A stretch of 52,669 nt of DNA from a virus, in the IMG/VR virus record IMGVR_UViG_3300027969_002501, positions 1-52,669 of that record; one strand, written 5' to 3'. The notes beneath the pieces are model-generated. The model was not told where the DNA came from, searched no databases, and worked only from the letters and a program-made list of their open reading frames with translations. The position numbers were made by a program, and so were the translations under genes. This document shows positions 47,419 through 52,669 of this stretch, in pieces (the stretch's first letter is position 1; the number at the start of each line of letters is the position of its first letter).

Positions 47419-47807
47419 GGGCTATTGAAATTATATCCCACAACAATACCATGCTCATCCGCTTCCACAAATTTGCTGAGTATGTCAAAGTTTTGCTCTG
47501 CACGTAGTATGGCCTTATATGCCTTTTCCAATGCAGGATTGTTTTCGATTAGGGTAGCACGATTTTGTTCCAATTGACGCTGGGTACGTGCCCATTGTAT
47601 GATGTCTAGTACGTCTTGATCTAGGGTCACAGTGGCATAACTGGTGGCAAGCTGTTGCCAGCTGGTGCCGTTGAACACTTCCAAGTCAGTATTGTTAACA
47701 CGTAGCATACCCTGGATAGGGTTGTTGGCATTGGGTCCAATATAGGGTAGGCTGGTGTTGCCTGCTGATACTGTGATCCCACATGTGCCCATTAAACCTT
47801 TAATCAT
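47415..47807 (-). CDS. Conserved phage protein
   Basis: 130 residues. An N-terminal phage segment (GMLRVNNTDLEVFNGTSWQQ) typical of virion-associated or fibre-like proteins is followed by a helical C-terminal region (RATLIENNPALEKAYKAILR). Function unknown. Confidence 0.65.
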   Translation of the reverse strand: MIKGLMGTCGITVSAGNTSLPYIGPNANNPIQGMLRVNNTDLEVFNGTSWQQLATSYATVTLDQDVLDIIQWARTQRQLEQNRATLIENNPALEKAYKAILRAEQNFDILSKFVEADEHGIVVGYNFNSP

Positions 47808-47860
47808 ATGTCAAATCCTTTCAGCCTAGTATAAAGAACTTTGTGGGCGTTAGCAATCGT

Positions 47861-48658
47861 TTAGAGCAAACGTATGCTGTCAGCTATGTCACGTGCCCAA
47901 AGGCCCAGGGTCAATGGGCCAGGGTGTCCAAAGTATCCACCTGCTCCGTTGGGCTGTAGGTCACGGGCATGATCTTTGACAGCTTCAAAGTAAGGAGCCA
48001 TTTGCATTTCCTTAGGGTCATGGTGCCAATGACGCATGACAACAGGCACGTTCTTAGTTTTCCACAAGGCCTCTGCACCCATGATGGCCATACGTGCGTA
48101 CAGTTCAGCATGATGTGGGGCACGTACCCAATACTCATAGAACTTGAGGATACCTTCATGGCGCCCGTTTAGCAAATGTGGTATTAGGCTATTGGGAGCC
48201 CCTTCATCAAAGTAAGTCATGCGTGTCAGCTCGGGTATAACAATGGTGACTGTTTTGGGTAGCCACCCCAGCTCTATCAAGCGCATGGTATTGTACATGA
48301 TGACTTGACAGCTACCCCCAGCATAGCCTAGATTAACTGTGGGCTCACCCAGCTGTTGGGCCAGCTGATGGGTAATGGTATCCTTTTCATCTACACCCAC
48401 TCCTGTAACATGGCTACAACCCATGACTGCATGGGTGTTGGGCCAATCAACGTCTGCCCAGTCTACACTGCGATAACCCTCTTGATTCCAGCGATACTCC
48501 ACAGGCCTGTTTTCCCAAACCCACCCGGGAGGCCTACGTTCAAGATTGGCCTTGTACAGTTCTTCTGTGTCACTGCCACACCAAGCACTGGATTGTTGCC
48601 AACGTGGTAGTAAGTTAGGACTATTTTGATATGCGAATGTTTTGCTGTATTTGTTCAT
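47861..48658 (-). CDS. SGNH/GDSL-hydrolase-like protein
   Basis: 265 residues. Nucleophile-like block VMGCSHVTGVGVDEKDTITH, the glycine block NLGYAGGSCQVIMYNT and the C-terminal GYFGHPGPLTLGLWARDIAD where the Asp/His of the triad may lie. A typical serine elbow GDS is replaced by GCSH, as in some phage homologues. ATG 5 bases from a late core, alone on its transcript. Confidence 0.7.
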   Translation of the reverse strand: MNKYSKTFAYQNSPNLLPRWQQSSAWCGSDTEELYKANLERRPPGWVWENRPVEYRWNQEGYRSVDWADVDWPNTHAVMGCSHVTGVGVDEKDTITHQLAQQLGEPTVNLGYAGGSCQVIMYNTMRLIELGWLPKTVTIVIPELTRMTYFDEGAPNSLIPHLLNGRHEGILKFYEYWVRAPHHAELYARMAIMGAEALWKTKNVPVVMRHWHHDPKEMQMAPYFEAVKDHARDLQPNGAGGYFGHPGPLTLGLWARDIADSIRLL

Positions 48659-48663
48659 GCCAG

Positions 48664-48669
48664 TATTTA
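48664..48669 (-). promoter_or_regulatory. Late promoter, SGNH-like gene
   Basis: GATTAAATACTGGCATG on the minus strand, 5 bases to ATG. Confidence 0.65.
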
Positions 48670-48701
48670 ATCTCCCACTGCACTCGCGGCATAATTATTG
48701 T

Positions 48702-48980
48702 ATGATTACCAATACCATAGCCTACATAAAGACTGACTACAATGAAAGACCCATGCGTTTCCTTTTGGAACTAACAGCATGGGCCATGAGCATTGGCTGT
48801 ACCATATGGATGGGCATGACCTTACCCAACCCTCCGTTCATATACCTATATCCCCTGTTTATGATACAGTGCTCAATATTTGGATGGGCGGCATGGACAC
48901 GTGGTTCAACAGGCATGGTGGCCAACTATGCACTAATAACAACCATAGACATAATAGCTTACATAAGGATGATCACATAA
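48702..48980 (+). CDS. Small membrane protein
   Basis: 92 residues: MITNTIAYIKTDYNERPMRF, then three hydrophobic segments (LTAWAMSIGCTIWMGMTLPN, IYLYPLFMIQCSIFGWAAWT, ALITTIDIIAYIRMIT). Resembles phage hypotheticals. A weak CATAAT lies 6 bases before the ATG, the spacing of the leaderless genes. Confidence 0.68.
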   Translation: MITNTIAYIKTDYNERPMRFLLELTAWAMSIGCTIWMGMTLPNPPFIYLYPLFMIQCSIFGWAAWTRGSTGMVANYALITTIDIIAYIRMIT

Positions 48981-49168
48981 TGGCATTACCCCGTGGAATG
49001 AGCAAGTACTGGAGTACAACACAAGGGCATGAGTTTGAACTGTTAAGCGTGTACACTCCCTTTGAAGATACAGATGAATGGGCACGTTATAGGGACATAT
49101 TGAACGATAAGATATACCAATGCAGGCTTGAAGCGTTTCTCAGCCGATTTCGAGCCCAACCAGATTAG
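48980..49168 (+). CDS. Small conserved protein
   Basis: 62 residues: MALPRGMSKYWSTTQGHEFE, LLSVYTPFEDTDEWARYRDI and CRLEAFLSRFRAQPD. The ATG shares a base with the previous stop (TAATG). Function unknown. Confidence 0.65.
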   Translation: MALPRGMSKYWSTTQGHEFELLSVYTPFEDTDEWARYRDILNDKIYQCRLEAFLSRFRAQPD

Positions 49169-49235
49169 CCCCAGCCGCGAAGCGGTAGCGACAAAAATTT
49201 TGAGCTATCAGCCCCGAATATCACCAACTCCATGC

Positions 49236-49262
49236 GCTAGTCAGTACAAGGTCCCGACTAGC
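49236..49262. other. Inverted repeat upstream of lipoprotein promoter
   Basis: GCTAGTC/GACTAGC, 7-base arms 13 bases apart, in the 145-base gap between genes. A control site or hairpin; no T-run follows. Confidence 0.4.
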
Positions 49263-49278
49263 TTTGGGTATTGACTGA

Positions 49279-49307
49279 TTGACATAGTTCCGTTATTCTG
49301 TTATAGT
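49279..49307 (+). promoter_or_regulatory. Sigma70 promoter, leaderless lipoprotein gene
   Basis: TTGACA-N17-TATAGT on the plus strand, 6 bases to the ATG at 49314. Confidence 0.85.
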
Positions 49308-49313
49308 ATGTGT

Positions 49314-49562
49314 ATGAAAACTTACCTAATCAAAAGAATAGTCTTTATCACCCTAATACTGATTGTATGTGCATACCTACAGGGCTGTGCGTATACAGTA
49401 GTGTCAACAGCCAGTTTTGTCACTACAGGCAAAAGTGTGGGCGACCATGTGCTCAGTAACACAATACCTAACGCAGATTGCTCCTTGCTGAACGTAAAGG
49501 ATGATAAGTACTATTGTGAAGTGCGTGACATCAGTAAAACTTACAATAGGACGGGCATATGA
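49314..49562 (+). CDS. Outer-membrane-type lipoprotein
   Basis: 82 residues with a lipoprotein signal: MKTYLIKRIVFITLILIVCA and lipobox LQGC. The mature part (AYTVVSTASFVTTGKSVGDH, then CSLLNVKDDKYYCEVRDISK) has two Cys and matches a small lipoprotein pattern found in hosts and phages. Phage lipoproteins often block superinfection; that role is inferred. The start is fixed by the promoter spacing. Confidence 0.78.
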   Translation: MKTYLIKRIVFITLILIVCAYLQGCAYTVVSTASFVTTGKSVGDHVLSNTIPNADCSLLNVKDDKYYCEVRDISKTYNRTGI

Positions 49563-49657
49563 ACACAACAACTGAAATCATAGTATTAACAGTGCTGACA
49601 GTGGTTTTGGGCGTGGCCTGCTATACTATAGCACACATTATACTCAGAATAATTTAG
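49559..49657 (+). CDS. 32-residue membrane microprotein
   Basis: MNTTTEIIVLTVLTVVLGVA then CYTIAHIILRII: one hydrophobic helix. ATGA overlap with the lipoprotein gene supports coupled translation. Confidence 0.55.
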   Translation: MNTTTEIIVLTVLTVVLGVACYTIAHIILRII

Positions 49658-49665
49658 GATAAACA

Positions 49666-49938
49666 ATGACAGAACTAGAACCCAATCAAATATGGTGGAG
49701 TGGAGCATACAGCCCAAGCCGTGATGTATTTGTACCACATGCAGTGATTAACGAACAATACCCACAAGGCCGCCGTACAGTGGACAAGCGTCAAGCTGAA
49801 ATTTGGGCTAACGACGATGCTGAACACTTTAATAACGATGCCAACAGTGGTGCTACAGATTGGGTACCGCATGTGGAAATTGGTGATGATATATGGACTA
49901 GCAGTACTGATGATACAGTACATGCTAACCCAACTTAA
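49666..49938 (+). CDS. Small unknown protein
   Basis: 90 residues (MTELEPNQIWWSGAYSPSRD, GRRTVDKRQAEIWANDDAEH). Acidic and Trp-rich. It follows the microprotein by 8 bases. No family recognised. Confidence 0.58.
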   Translation: MTELEPNQIWWSGAYSPSRDVFVPHAVINEQYPQGRRTVDKRQAEIWANDDAEHFNNDANSGATDWVPHVEIGDDIWTSSTDDTVHANPT

Positions 49939-49947
49939 GGAGCGACT

Positions 49948-50190
49948 ATGCAAAAATACACAATATGGGCGTGGAGTAACAGCCAACAACAAAAACAGCA
50001 TCAAATCAATTTGGATGCTATGCCACCAGATGCTACACTAGCACAAGCACAACAACGTGCTGATGCATTTGCCATGACACTAAACCAACAACAGCATTTG
50101 ACAGCGACTGATTGGACAGGTGAAGTGCTACTGGAAGAAGTTGGATATCATACTATGCCTGGATACGCATTCAACGATCCCAACAAGTGA
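49948..50190 (+). CDS. Small unknown protein
   Basis: 80 residues (MQKYTIWAWSNSQQQKQHQI, LAQAQQRADAFAMTLNQQQH), Gln-rich. AAGGAG is in place. No family recognised. Confidence 0.6.
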   Translation: MQKYTIWAWSNSQQQKQHQINLDAMPPDATLAQAQQRADAFAMTLNQQQHLTATDWTGEVLLEEVGYHTMPGYAFNDPNK

Positions 50191-50191
50191 T

Positions 50192-50383
50192 ATGATTAGC
50201 AGTACATTGGCTGTTAATACACTAATAGAAGCGTGTAAAGGTACATATACTGAGCGCACATCAAGTACTATAGTTAAAGACTTTAAACCCAGTTATGATA
50301 AGGATCAAGCTGGGTTTTGTCATGATGAACTATTCAATAAAGTCCTTAGTACGTATGTGAGTCATGAATGGATCAACAAGTAA
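50192..50383 (+). CDS. Small possible protein
   Basis: 63 residues (MISSTLAVNTLIEACKGTYT, FKPSYDKDQAGFCHDELFNK). It starts one base after the previous stop, but lacks a clear ribosome site and overlaps a minus-strand candidate at its 3' end. Tentative. Confidence 0.4.
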   Translation: MISSTLAVNTLIEACKGTYTERTSSTIVKDFKPSYDKDQAGFCHDELFNKVLSTYVSHEWINK

Positions 50384-50521
50384 AGCAAAACTTAGTCTGT
50401 CTTCACGTATATAGAACTCACATACACCACGAACACTATATGCATGTACATAGCTAGCCAACTGCCATATTTGCTCTTGAATATCTTCACTAGCCCAACT
50501 ACGATAACATTTGAATAACAT
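50330..50521 (-). CDS. Small possible protein after a GC-rich repeat
   Basis: 63 residues (MLFKCYRSWASEDIQEQIWQ, HAYSVRGVCEFYIREDRLSF). The residue mix is protein-like. The ATG lies 3 bases past a copy of the repeat (as ACAGCGGGGTCT). It overlaps the convergent plus-strand candidate by 54 bases, so at most one may be real. Confidence 0.42.
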   Translation of the reverse strand: MLFKCYRSWASEDIQEQIWQLASYVHAYSVRGVCEFYIREDRLSFALLVDPFMTHIRTKDFIE

Positions 50522-50524
50522 AGT

Positions 50525-50807
50525 AGACCCCGCTGTTTGACATAGTACTTAGCATGAGGATCATATATAGGCCCCGCTGTACAGTCGACTAGCAAGCATG
50601 AACGTTTCACTTTGCCGGGGTTAAAACATATACCACAATAGACCCCGCTGTAGCAAGGCCTGCACGTATTAACAGTAAGGGAACTGCTTATATCCATAAT
50701 GGAAGCTAGACCCTTGCATGCCTATACAGTGCGTATAAGCTATAGTACAATAGACCCCGCTGTAGAGTCAAGGGGTATTGAGTGTATGGACCAAAAGACC
50801 CCGCTGT
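50525..50807. repeat. Five dispersed copies of AGACCCCGCTGT
   Basis: Copies begin at 50525, 50569 (AGGCCCCGCTGT), 50640, 50752 and 50796; two of the gaps are 44 bases. They lie in a 570-base stretch (50522-51095) without a credible long gene. Several follow an AT-rich run (ACAATAGACC). They are not a CRISPR array: spacing is irregular and units are short. Confidence 0.85.
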
Positions 50808-50910
50808 ACAGAGTATGTATTAGAACTATGCCTCTGTCTCGCTCGGGACTCACCATTCTAGAACCCTGTGCGCACGGTCAAGAGAACCATTTCCGGCTCA
50901 TTCTCCCGAT

Positions 50911-50960
50911 TCTGTCACACTTTATCACACTTTGATACACTTTTCCACACTTTTGTCAAC
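50911..50960. repeat. Ten-base-period array of CACAC-TTT units
   Basis: Five 10-base blocks: TCTGTCACAC, TTTATCACAC, TTTGATACAC, TTTTCCACAC and TTTTGTCAAC. The 10-base period puts each unit on the same face of the helix. Further units occur at 51005-51022 (TTTCACAC, TTTGCCACAC). Iteron-like; TTTTCCACA is one mismatch from a DnaA box. Confidence 0.8.
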
Positions 50961-50971
50961 CTGGCACCCCT

Positions 50972-51006
50972 ATAGATCTCCCTACAAGCAAGGTGGGGAG
51001 ATCTAT
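50972..51006. other. Perfect 11-base inverted repeat inside the iteron region
   Basis: ATAGATCTCCC and GGGAGATCTAT with a 13-base loop, lying between two sets of CACAC units. No T-run follows, so it is not a normal terminator. ATAGATCT occurs again just downstream. Candidate origin or control hairpin. Confidence 0.75.
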
Positions 51007-51085
51007 TTCACACTTTGCCACACGATAGATCTAATATACAGTACGGCTTCACATTCGTCTAACCAAGTCAAGAACCCCGAACCGT

Positions 51086-51091
51086 TAAATA
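51086..51091 (+). promoter_or_regulatory. Late-type promoter, leaderless gene
   Basis: CCGTTAAATATAGTATG on the plus strand, 4 bases to the ATG at 51096. Confidence 0.5.
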
Positions 51092-51095
51092 TAGT

Positions 51096-51284
51096 ATGAC
51101 ACTAAGCTTCATCACTGTAGCTAATATATACGTGAAAGATCGTAACTACACTGTGCATGTATCCATATGCCGTACTAATGGACATGTACATGTATTCAAG
51201 TATGATGAACAGCGTGTTACTTGCCAATATGAAATATTTGCTAATTACAATGAGGCCGCGGACTATTTAGAATTATTGCTTTAA
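51096..51284 (+). CDS. Small unknown protein
   Basis: 62 residues (MTLSFITVANIYVKDRNYTV, HVFKYDEQRVTCQYEIFANY), a mostly beta fold by eye, with a terminator downstream. No family recognised. Confidence 0.6.
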   Translation: MTLSFITVANIYVKDRNYTVHVSICRTNGHVHVFKYDEQRVTCQYEIFANYNEAADYLELLL

Positions 51285-51342
51285 AGTGTTAAGGCGGTTC
51301 AAACCAATATATTACAGCATTAGGGGCCGAGACGCCCAGCCC

Positions 51343-51375
51343 AAAACCCGTTTTGTCAACCGGGTTTTCTTTTAT
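51343..51375 (+). terminator. Intrinsic terminator
   Basis: AAAACCCG, a 10-base loop, CGGGTTTT and then CTTTTATT on the plus strand. It ends the gene at 51096. The following 200 bases (51376-51541) contain no credible gene. Confidence 0.85.
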
Positions 51376-51541
51376 TCTCTATAACCATTTTGTCAACCAG
51401 GTCTTTATGTTAGTGCTCACTAACTTAAGAAATGGCGCCCAGCCTCCACGTCCACCCCAGCTTGCTTTCGAATACAGTAATTATAACACCTTTTGGGCAG
51501 GCAGTCAAACGGCTGGGAAAGACCCGCCAAAAAGTATGTTA

Positions 51542-51570
51542 TTGACAAAGTTCTCAAAATGCGCTATAAT
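51542..51570 (+). promoter_or_regulatory. Consensus sigma70 promoter, leaderless GIY-YIG gene
   Basis: TTGACA-N17-TATAAT on the plus strand, then ACACAC and the ATG at 51577. Confidence 0.9.
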
Positions 51571-51576
51571 ACACAC

Positions 51577-51900
51577 ATGATGAAAACAAAGCGAACAGCA
51601 CGTAAAGACAGCAACTATATCATATATGCGGCCACCCACAACGGGCAGTCGTATATAGGGCTTACCCGTAAGGGCACCGTATCAGTCGCTAAAGCAGTCA
51701 AAGAGCGTTGGCGCAAGCATATCTCACGTGCAAAGCATGAGGCACGTGAGTGGGCCCTGTACAAGTACATTACAGCGGGCGCATGGGACGGCTGGGAGCA
51801 TACAGTGTTAGAGGTAGTGCGGGGACGGGCAGAGGCCTATGCATACGAGCGCGAGCTTGTCAAGCACATACAGCCCGAGCTTAATGACCAGTACCTTTGA
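51577..51900 (+). CDS. GIY-YIG nuclease-domain protein
   Basis: 107 residues. The GIY-YIG core begins NYIIYAATHNGQSYIGLTRK. A catalytic-type Arg lies in ERWRKHISRAKHEAREWALY and a Glu in AYAYERELVKHIQPELN. It lacks an obvious DNA-binding extension, so it may be a small homing or host-DNA nuclease. The start is fixed by promoter spacing (a second ATG follows directly). Confidence 0.85.
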   Translation: MMKTKRTARKDSNYIIYAATHNGQSYIGLTRKGTVSVAKAVKERWRKHISRAKHEAREWALYKYITAGAWDGWEHTVLEVVRGRAEAYAYERELVKHIQPELNDQYL

Positions 51901-51919
51901 AGGGTCTTTGCATTTTGAG

Positions 51920-51948
51920 TTGACAGTTTGGGAAATCGGCGTTATAAT
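51920..51948 (+). promoter_or_regulatory. Consensus sigma70 promoter
   Basis: TTGACA-N17-TATAAT on the plus strand, 30 bases before the ATG at 51979. Confidence 0.9.
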
Positions 51949-51978
51949 AAACACATACACAAACACACAAGGACTAAA

Positions 51979-52203
51979 ATGTTTACAAACTGCATTGCTC
52001 GCGCTAAACTAAACTACAACAAAAAACTCAAAACTTACAAATTGCTAGTAGCATTTTGCAACGCAAACGAAAGCATTACACAACGCAACAGCGCATTTGT
52101 AAGCGGAGATTTGTGTGCAGAAACTATTGCAACAGACATTGTGCGTGTACTTGCTACAGCAGAAAAAACACTACGCACAAACAACATTGTATTTGTAGAG
52201 TAA
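51979..52203 (+). CDS. Small unknown early protein
   Basis: 74 residues (MFTNCIARAKLNYNKKLKTY, VSGDLCAETIATDIVRVLAT). AAGGA precedes the ATG. No family recognised. Confidence 0.68.
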   Translation: MFTNCIARAKLNYNKKLKTYKLLVAFCNANESITQRNSAFVSGDLCAETIATDIVRVLATAEKTLRTNNIVFVE

Positions 52204-52229
52204 TTTAGTAAACTAATACATAGCGCATT

Positions 52230-52258
52230 TTGACACTTTTGCCAAAGTGTGCTATAAT
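52230..52258 (+). promoter_or_regulatory. Sigma70 promoter with operator-like spacer
   Basis: TTGACA-N17-TATAAT on the plus strand. The spacer and -35 contain ACACTTT and AAAGTGT (52233-52250), a 7-base inverted repeat of the half-site used in the 50.9 kb array. Confidence 0.88.
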
Positions 52259-52279
52259 TAGTTTTTTAAAAGGAAGCAA

Positions 52280-52546
52280 ATGTTAGAGATTACAAAATTT
52301 GACGGCGGGTTTAGTGCCCAAAACAACGATGTGCGCAACTGCGAGGCAATTGTGTTTGCAGAAAGTGTACGCACAGGCCGTACAATGTTGCAAGTAATTA
52401 ATTACGTGCTAGAAGAAGACGACAGCGATACTAATTTGCTTTGCGCTTGCGAGACGTTACAAGAACAGATTGTTAACGCATACACTAACACAATACTAGA
52501 GAGCTACTTAGACGCGGAACTGTACAAAGTACAGCACAACAAATAA
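52280..52546 (+). CDS. Small unknown early protein
   Basis: 88 residues (MLEITKFDGGFSAQNNDVRN, DTNLLCACETLQEQIVNAYT). AAAGGAAG precedes the ATG. Acidic and helical. No family recognised. Confidence 0.72.
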   Translation: MLEITKFDGGFSAQNNDVRNCEAIVFAESVRTGRTMLQVINYVLEEDDSDTNLLCACETLQEQIVNAYTNTILESYLDAELYKVQHNK

Positions 52547-52552
52547 CCCTAC

Positions 52553-52571
52553 AGCCCGTAAGGGCTTTTTA
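52553..52571 (+). terminator. Intrinsic terminator
   Basis: AGCCC-GTAA-GGGCT followed by TTTTTA on the plus strand, 7 bases after the preceding gene. Confidence 0.88.
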
Positions 52572-52577
52572 TAGCGT

Positions 52578-52606
52578 TTGACATTTTGGCAAAAGTGCGT
52601 TATAAT
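52578..52606 (+). promoter_or_regulatory. Consensus sigma70 promoter
   Basis: TTGACA-N17-TATAAT on the plus strand. The spacer reads TTTTGGCAAAAGTGCGT, similar to that at 52236. Confidence 0.9.
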
Positions 52607-52625
52607 AAGTTTTTAAGGAGCAGTA

Positions 52626-52669
52626 ATGTTAGCAACAACAAAACAAGTGCGGGCACTTGTACACGGACT
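52626..52669 (+). CDS. Start of an early gene, cut by the right edge
   Basis: MLATTKQVRALVHG... AAGGAG is 6 bases upstream and a consensus promoter precedes it. Too short to identify. Confidence 0.7.
   Translation, partial: MLATTKQVRALVHG

Noticed and set aside
49165-49190. Small stem CCGC-GAA-GCGG as a terminator
   Set aside because: Only four base pairs and followed by mixed sequence.
50392-50697. Long minus-strand open frame across the AGACCCCGCTGT repeats
   Set aside because: Its residues are Cys/Tyr/Val-rich and it merely translates the repeats; no ribosome site and no protein-like pattern.
50525-50807. CRISPR array
   Set aside because: Repeats are 12 bases and spacing is irregular (44, 71, 112, 44); no cas genes.
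50699-50935. Plus-strand open frame of 78 codons
   Set aside because: No ribosome site, odd composition, and it crosses the repeats and the start of the iteron array.

Overview
The window is an internal 52.7 kb piece of a large T4-like (myovirus-type) bacteriophage genome, most likely from a freshwater phage of a betaproteobacterium. Evidence for a phage: dense overlapping small genes, class Ia ribonucleotide reductase (nrdA, nrdB) with glutaredoxin, Hsp20, PAAR tip protein, tailspike, lysis genes, a MazG-like hydrolase, Rv2179c-like exonuclease, bS21, and about two dozen T4-type late promoter cores (TAAATA) placed just before genes. Evidence for the host: DnaK, bS21 and a phasin-like protein that look betaproteobacterial. 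No tRNA or rRNA gene was recognised. GC content is roughly 40%. By eye there is not one GCAGC or GCTGC in the whole window, although GCCGC and GCGGC are common.

Layout. 1-5.1 kb: a curli-like secretion cluster (CsgF, CsgG, curlin), a FecR-domain protein, a 52-residue membrane protein and a CHASE2 adenylate/guanylate cyclase cut by the left edge. 5.1-11.6 kb: a capsid-tagged putative nuclease, then ClpS, heme oxygenase and a ferredoxin-dependent bilin reductase in one overlapping operon, then Hsp20, DnaK, MazG-like and exonuclease. 11.7-24.2 kb: bS21, structural proteins, holin-like/SleB lysis pair, IscU/IscA, histone-H1-like, PAAR, glutaredoxin/NrdB/NrdA and the tailspike. 24.3-31.2 kb: exonuclease, a head/scaffold-like protein with an apparent frameshift, and several structural or capsid-tagged proteins. 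31.3-32.3 kb: a plus-strand island of microproteins and a phasin-like gene. 32.3-40.3 kb: capsid-tagged metallopeptidase and others, plus-strand 5-aminolevulinate synthase, cupin, secreted nuclease, HNH, YqgE, a capsid-tagged SGNH/PGB/SleB hydrolase, HldD-like epimerase. 40.3-47.8 kb: a long minus-strand early operon of small unknown genes, most overlapping by ATGA. 48.7-52.7 kb: plus-strand early genes, each with a near-consensus sigma70 promoter, interrupted by a repeat-rich non-coding stretch at 50.5-51.1 kb that could be an origin or control region.

How the parts fit. Two promoter classes divide the window. Host-type TTGACA-N17-TATAAT promoters drive nucleic-acid and regulatory genes (early). 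TAAATA promoters drive structural genes, the curli cluster, the heme/bilin genes, and the capsid-tagged proteins (late). Many start codons lie only 4-7 bases past the promoter core, so leaderless messages look common. Seven proteins begin with a nine-residue tag of the form M[KR]xxx[FIL][ILV]xE, which resembles the T4 capsid-targeting sequence cleaved by the gp21 protease. Their domains (nuclease-like, metallopeptidase, cell-wall hydrolase, basic protein and unknowns) suggest a cargo of proteins packed in the head and injected with the DNA; an untagged-Glu variant sits on a nucleotidyltransferase. 5-aminolevulinate synthase, heme oxygenase and bilin reductase bracket host heme metabolism, and heme iron could feed the Fe-S (IscU/IscA) and di-iron (NrdB) proteins encoded nearby; this last link is inference.
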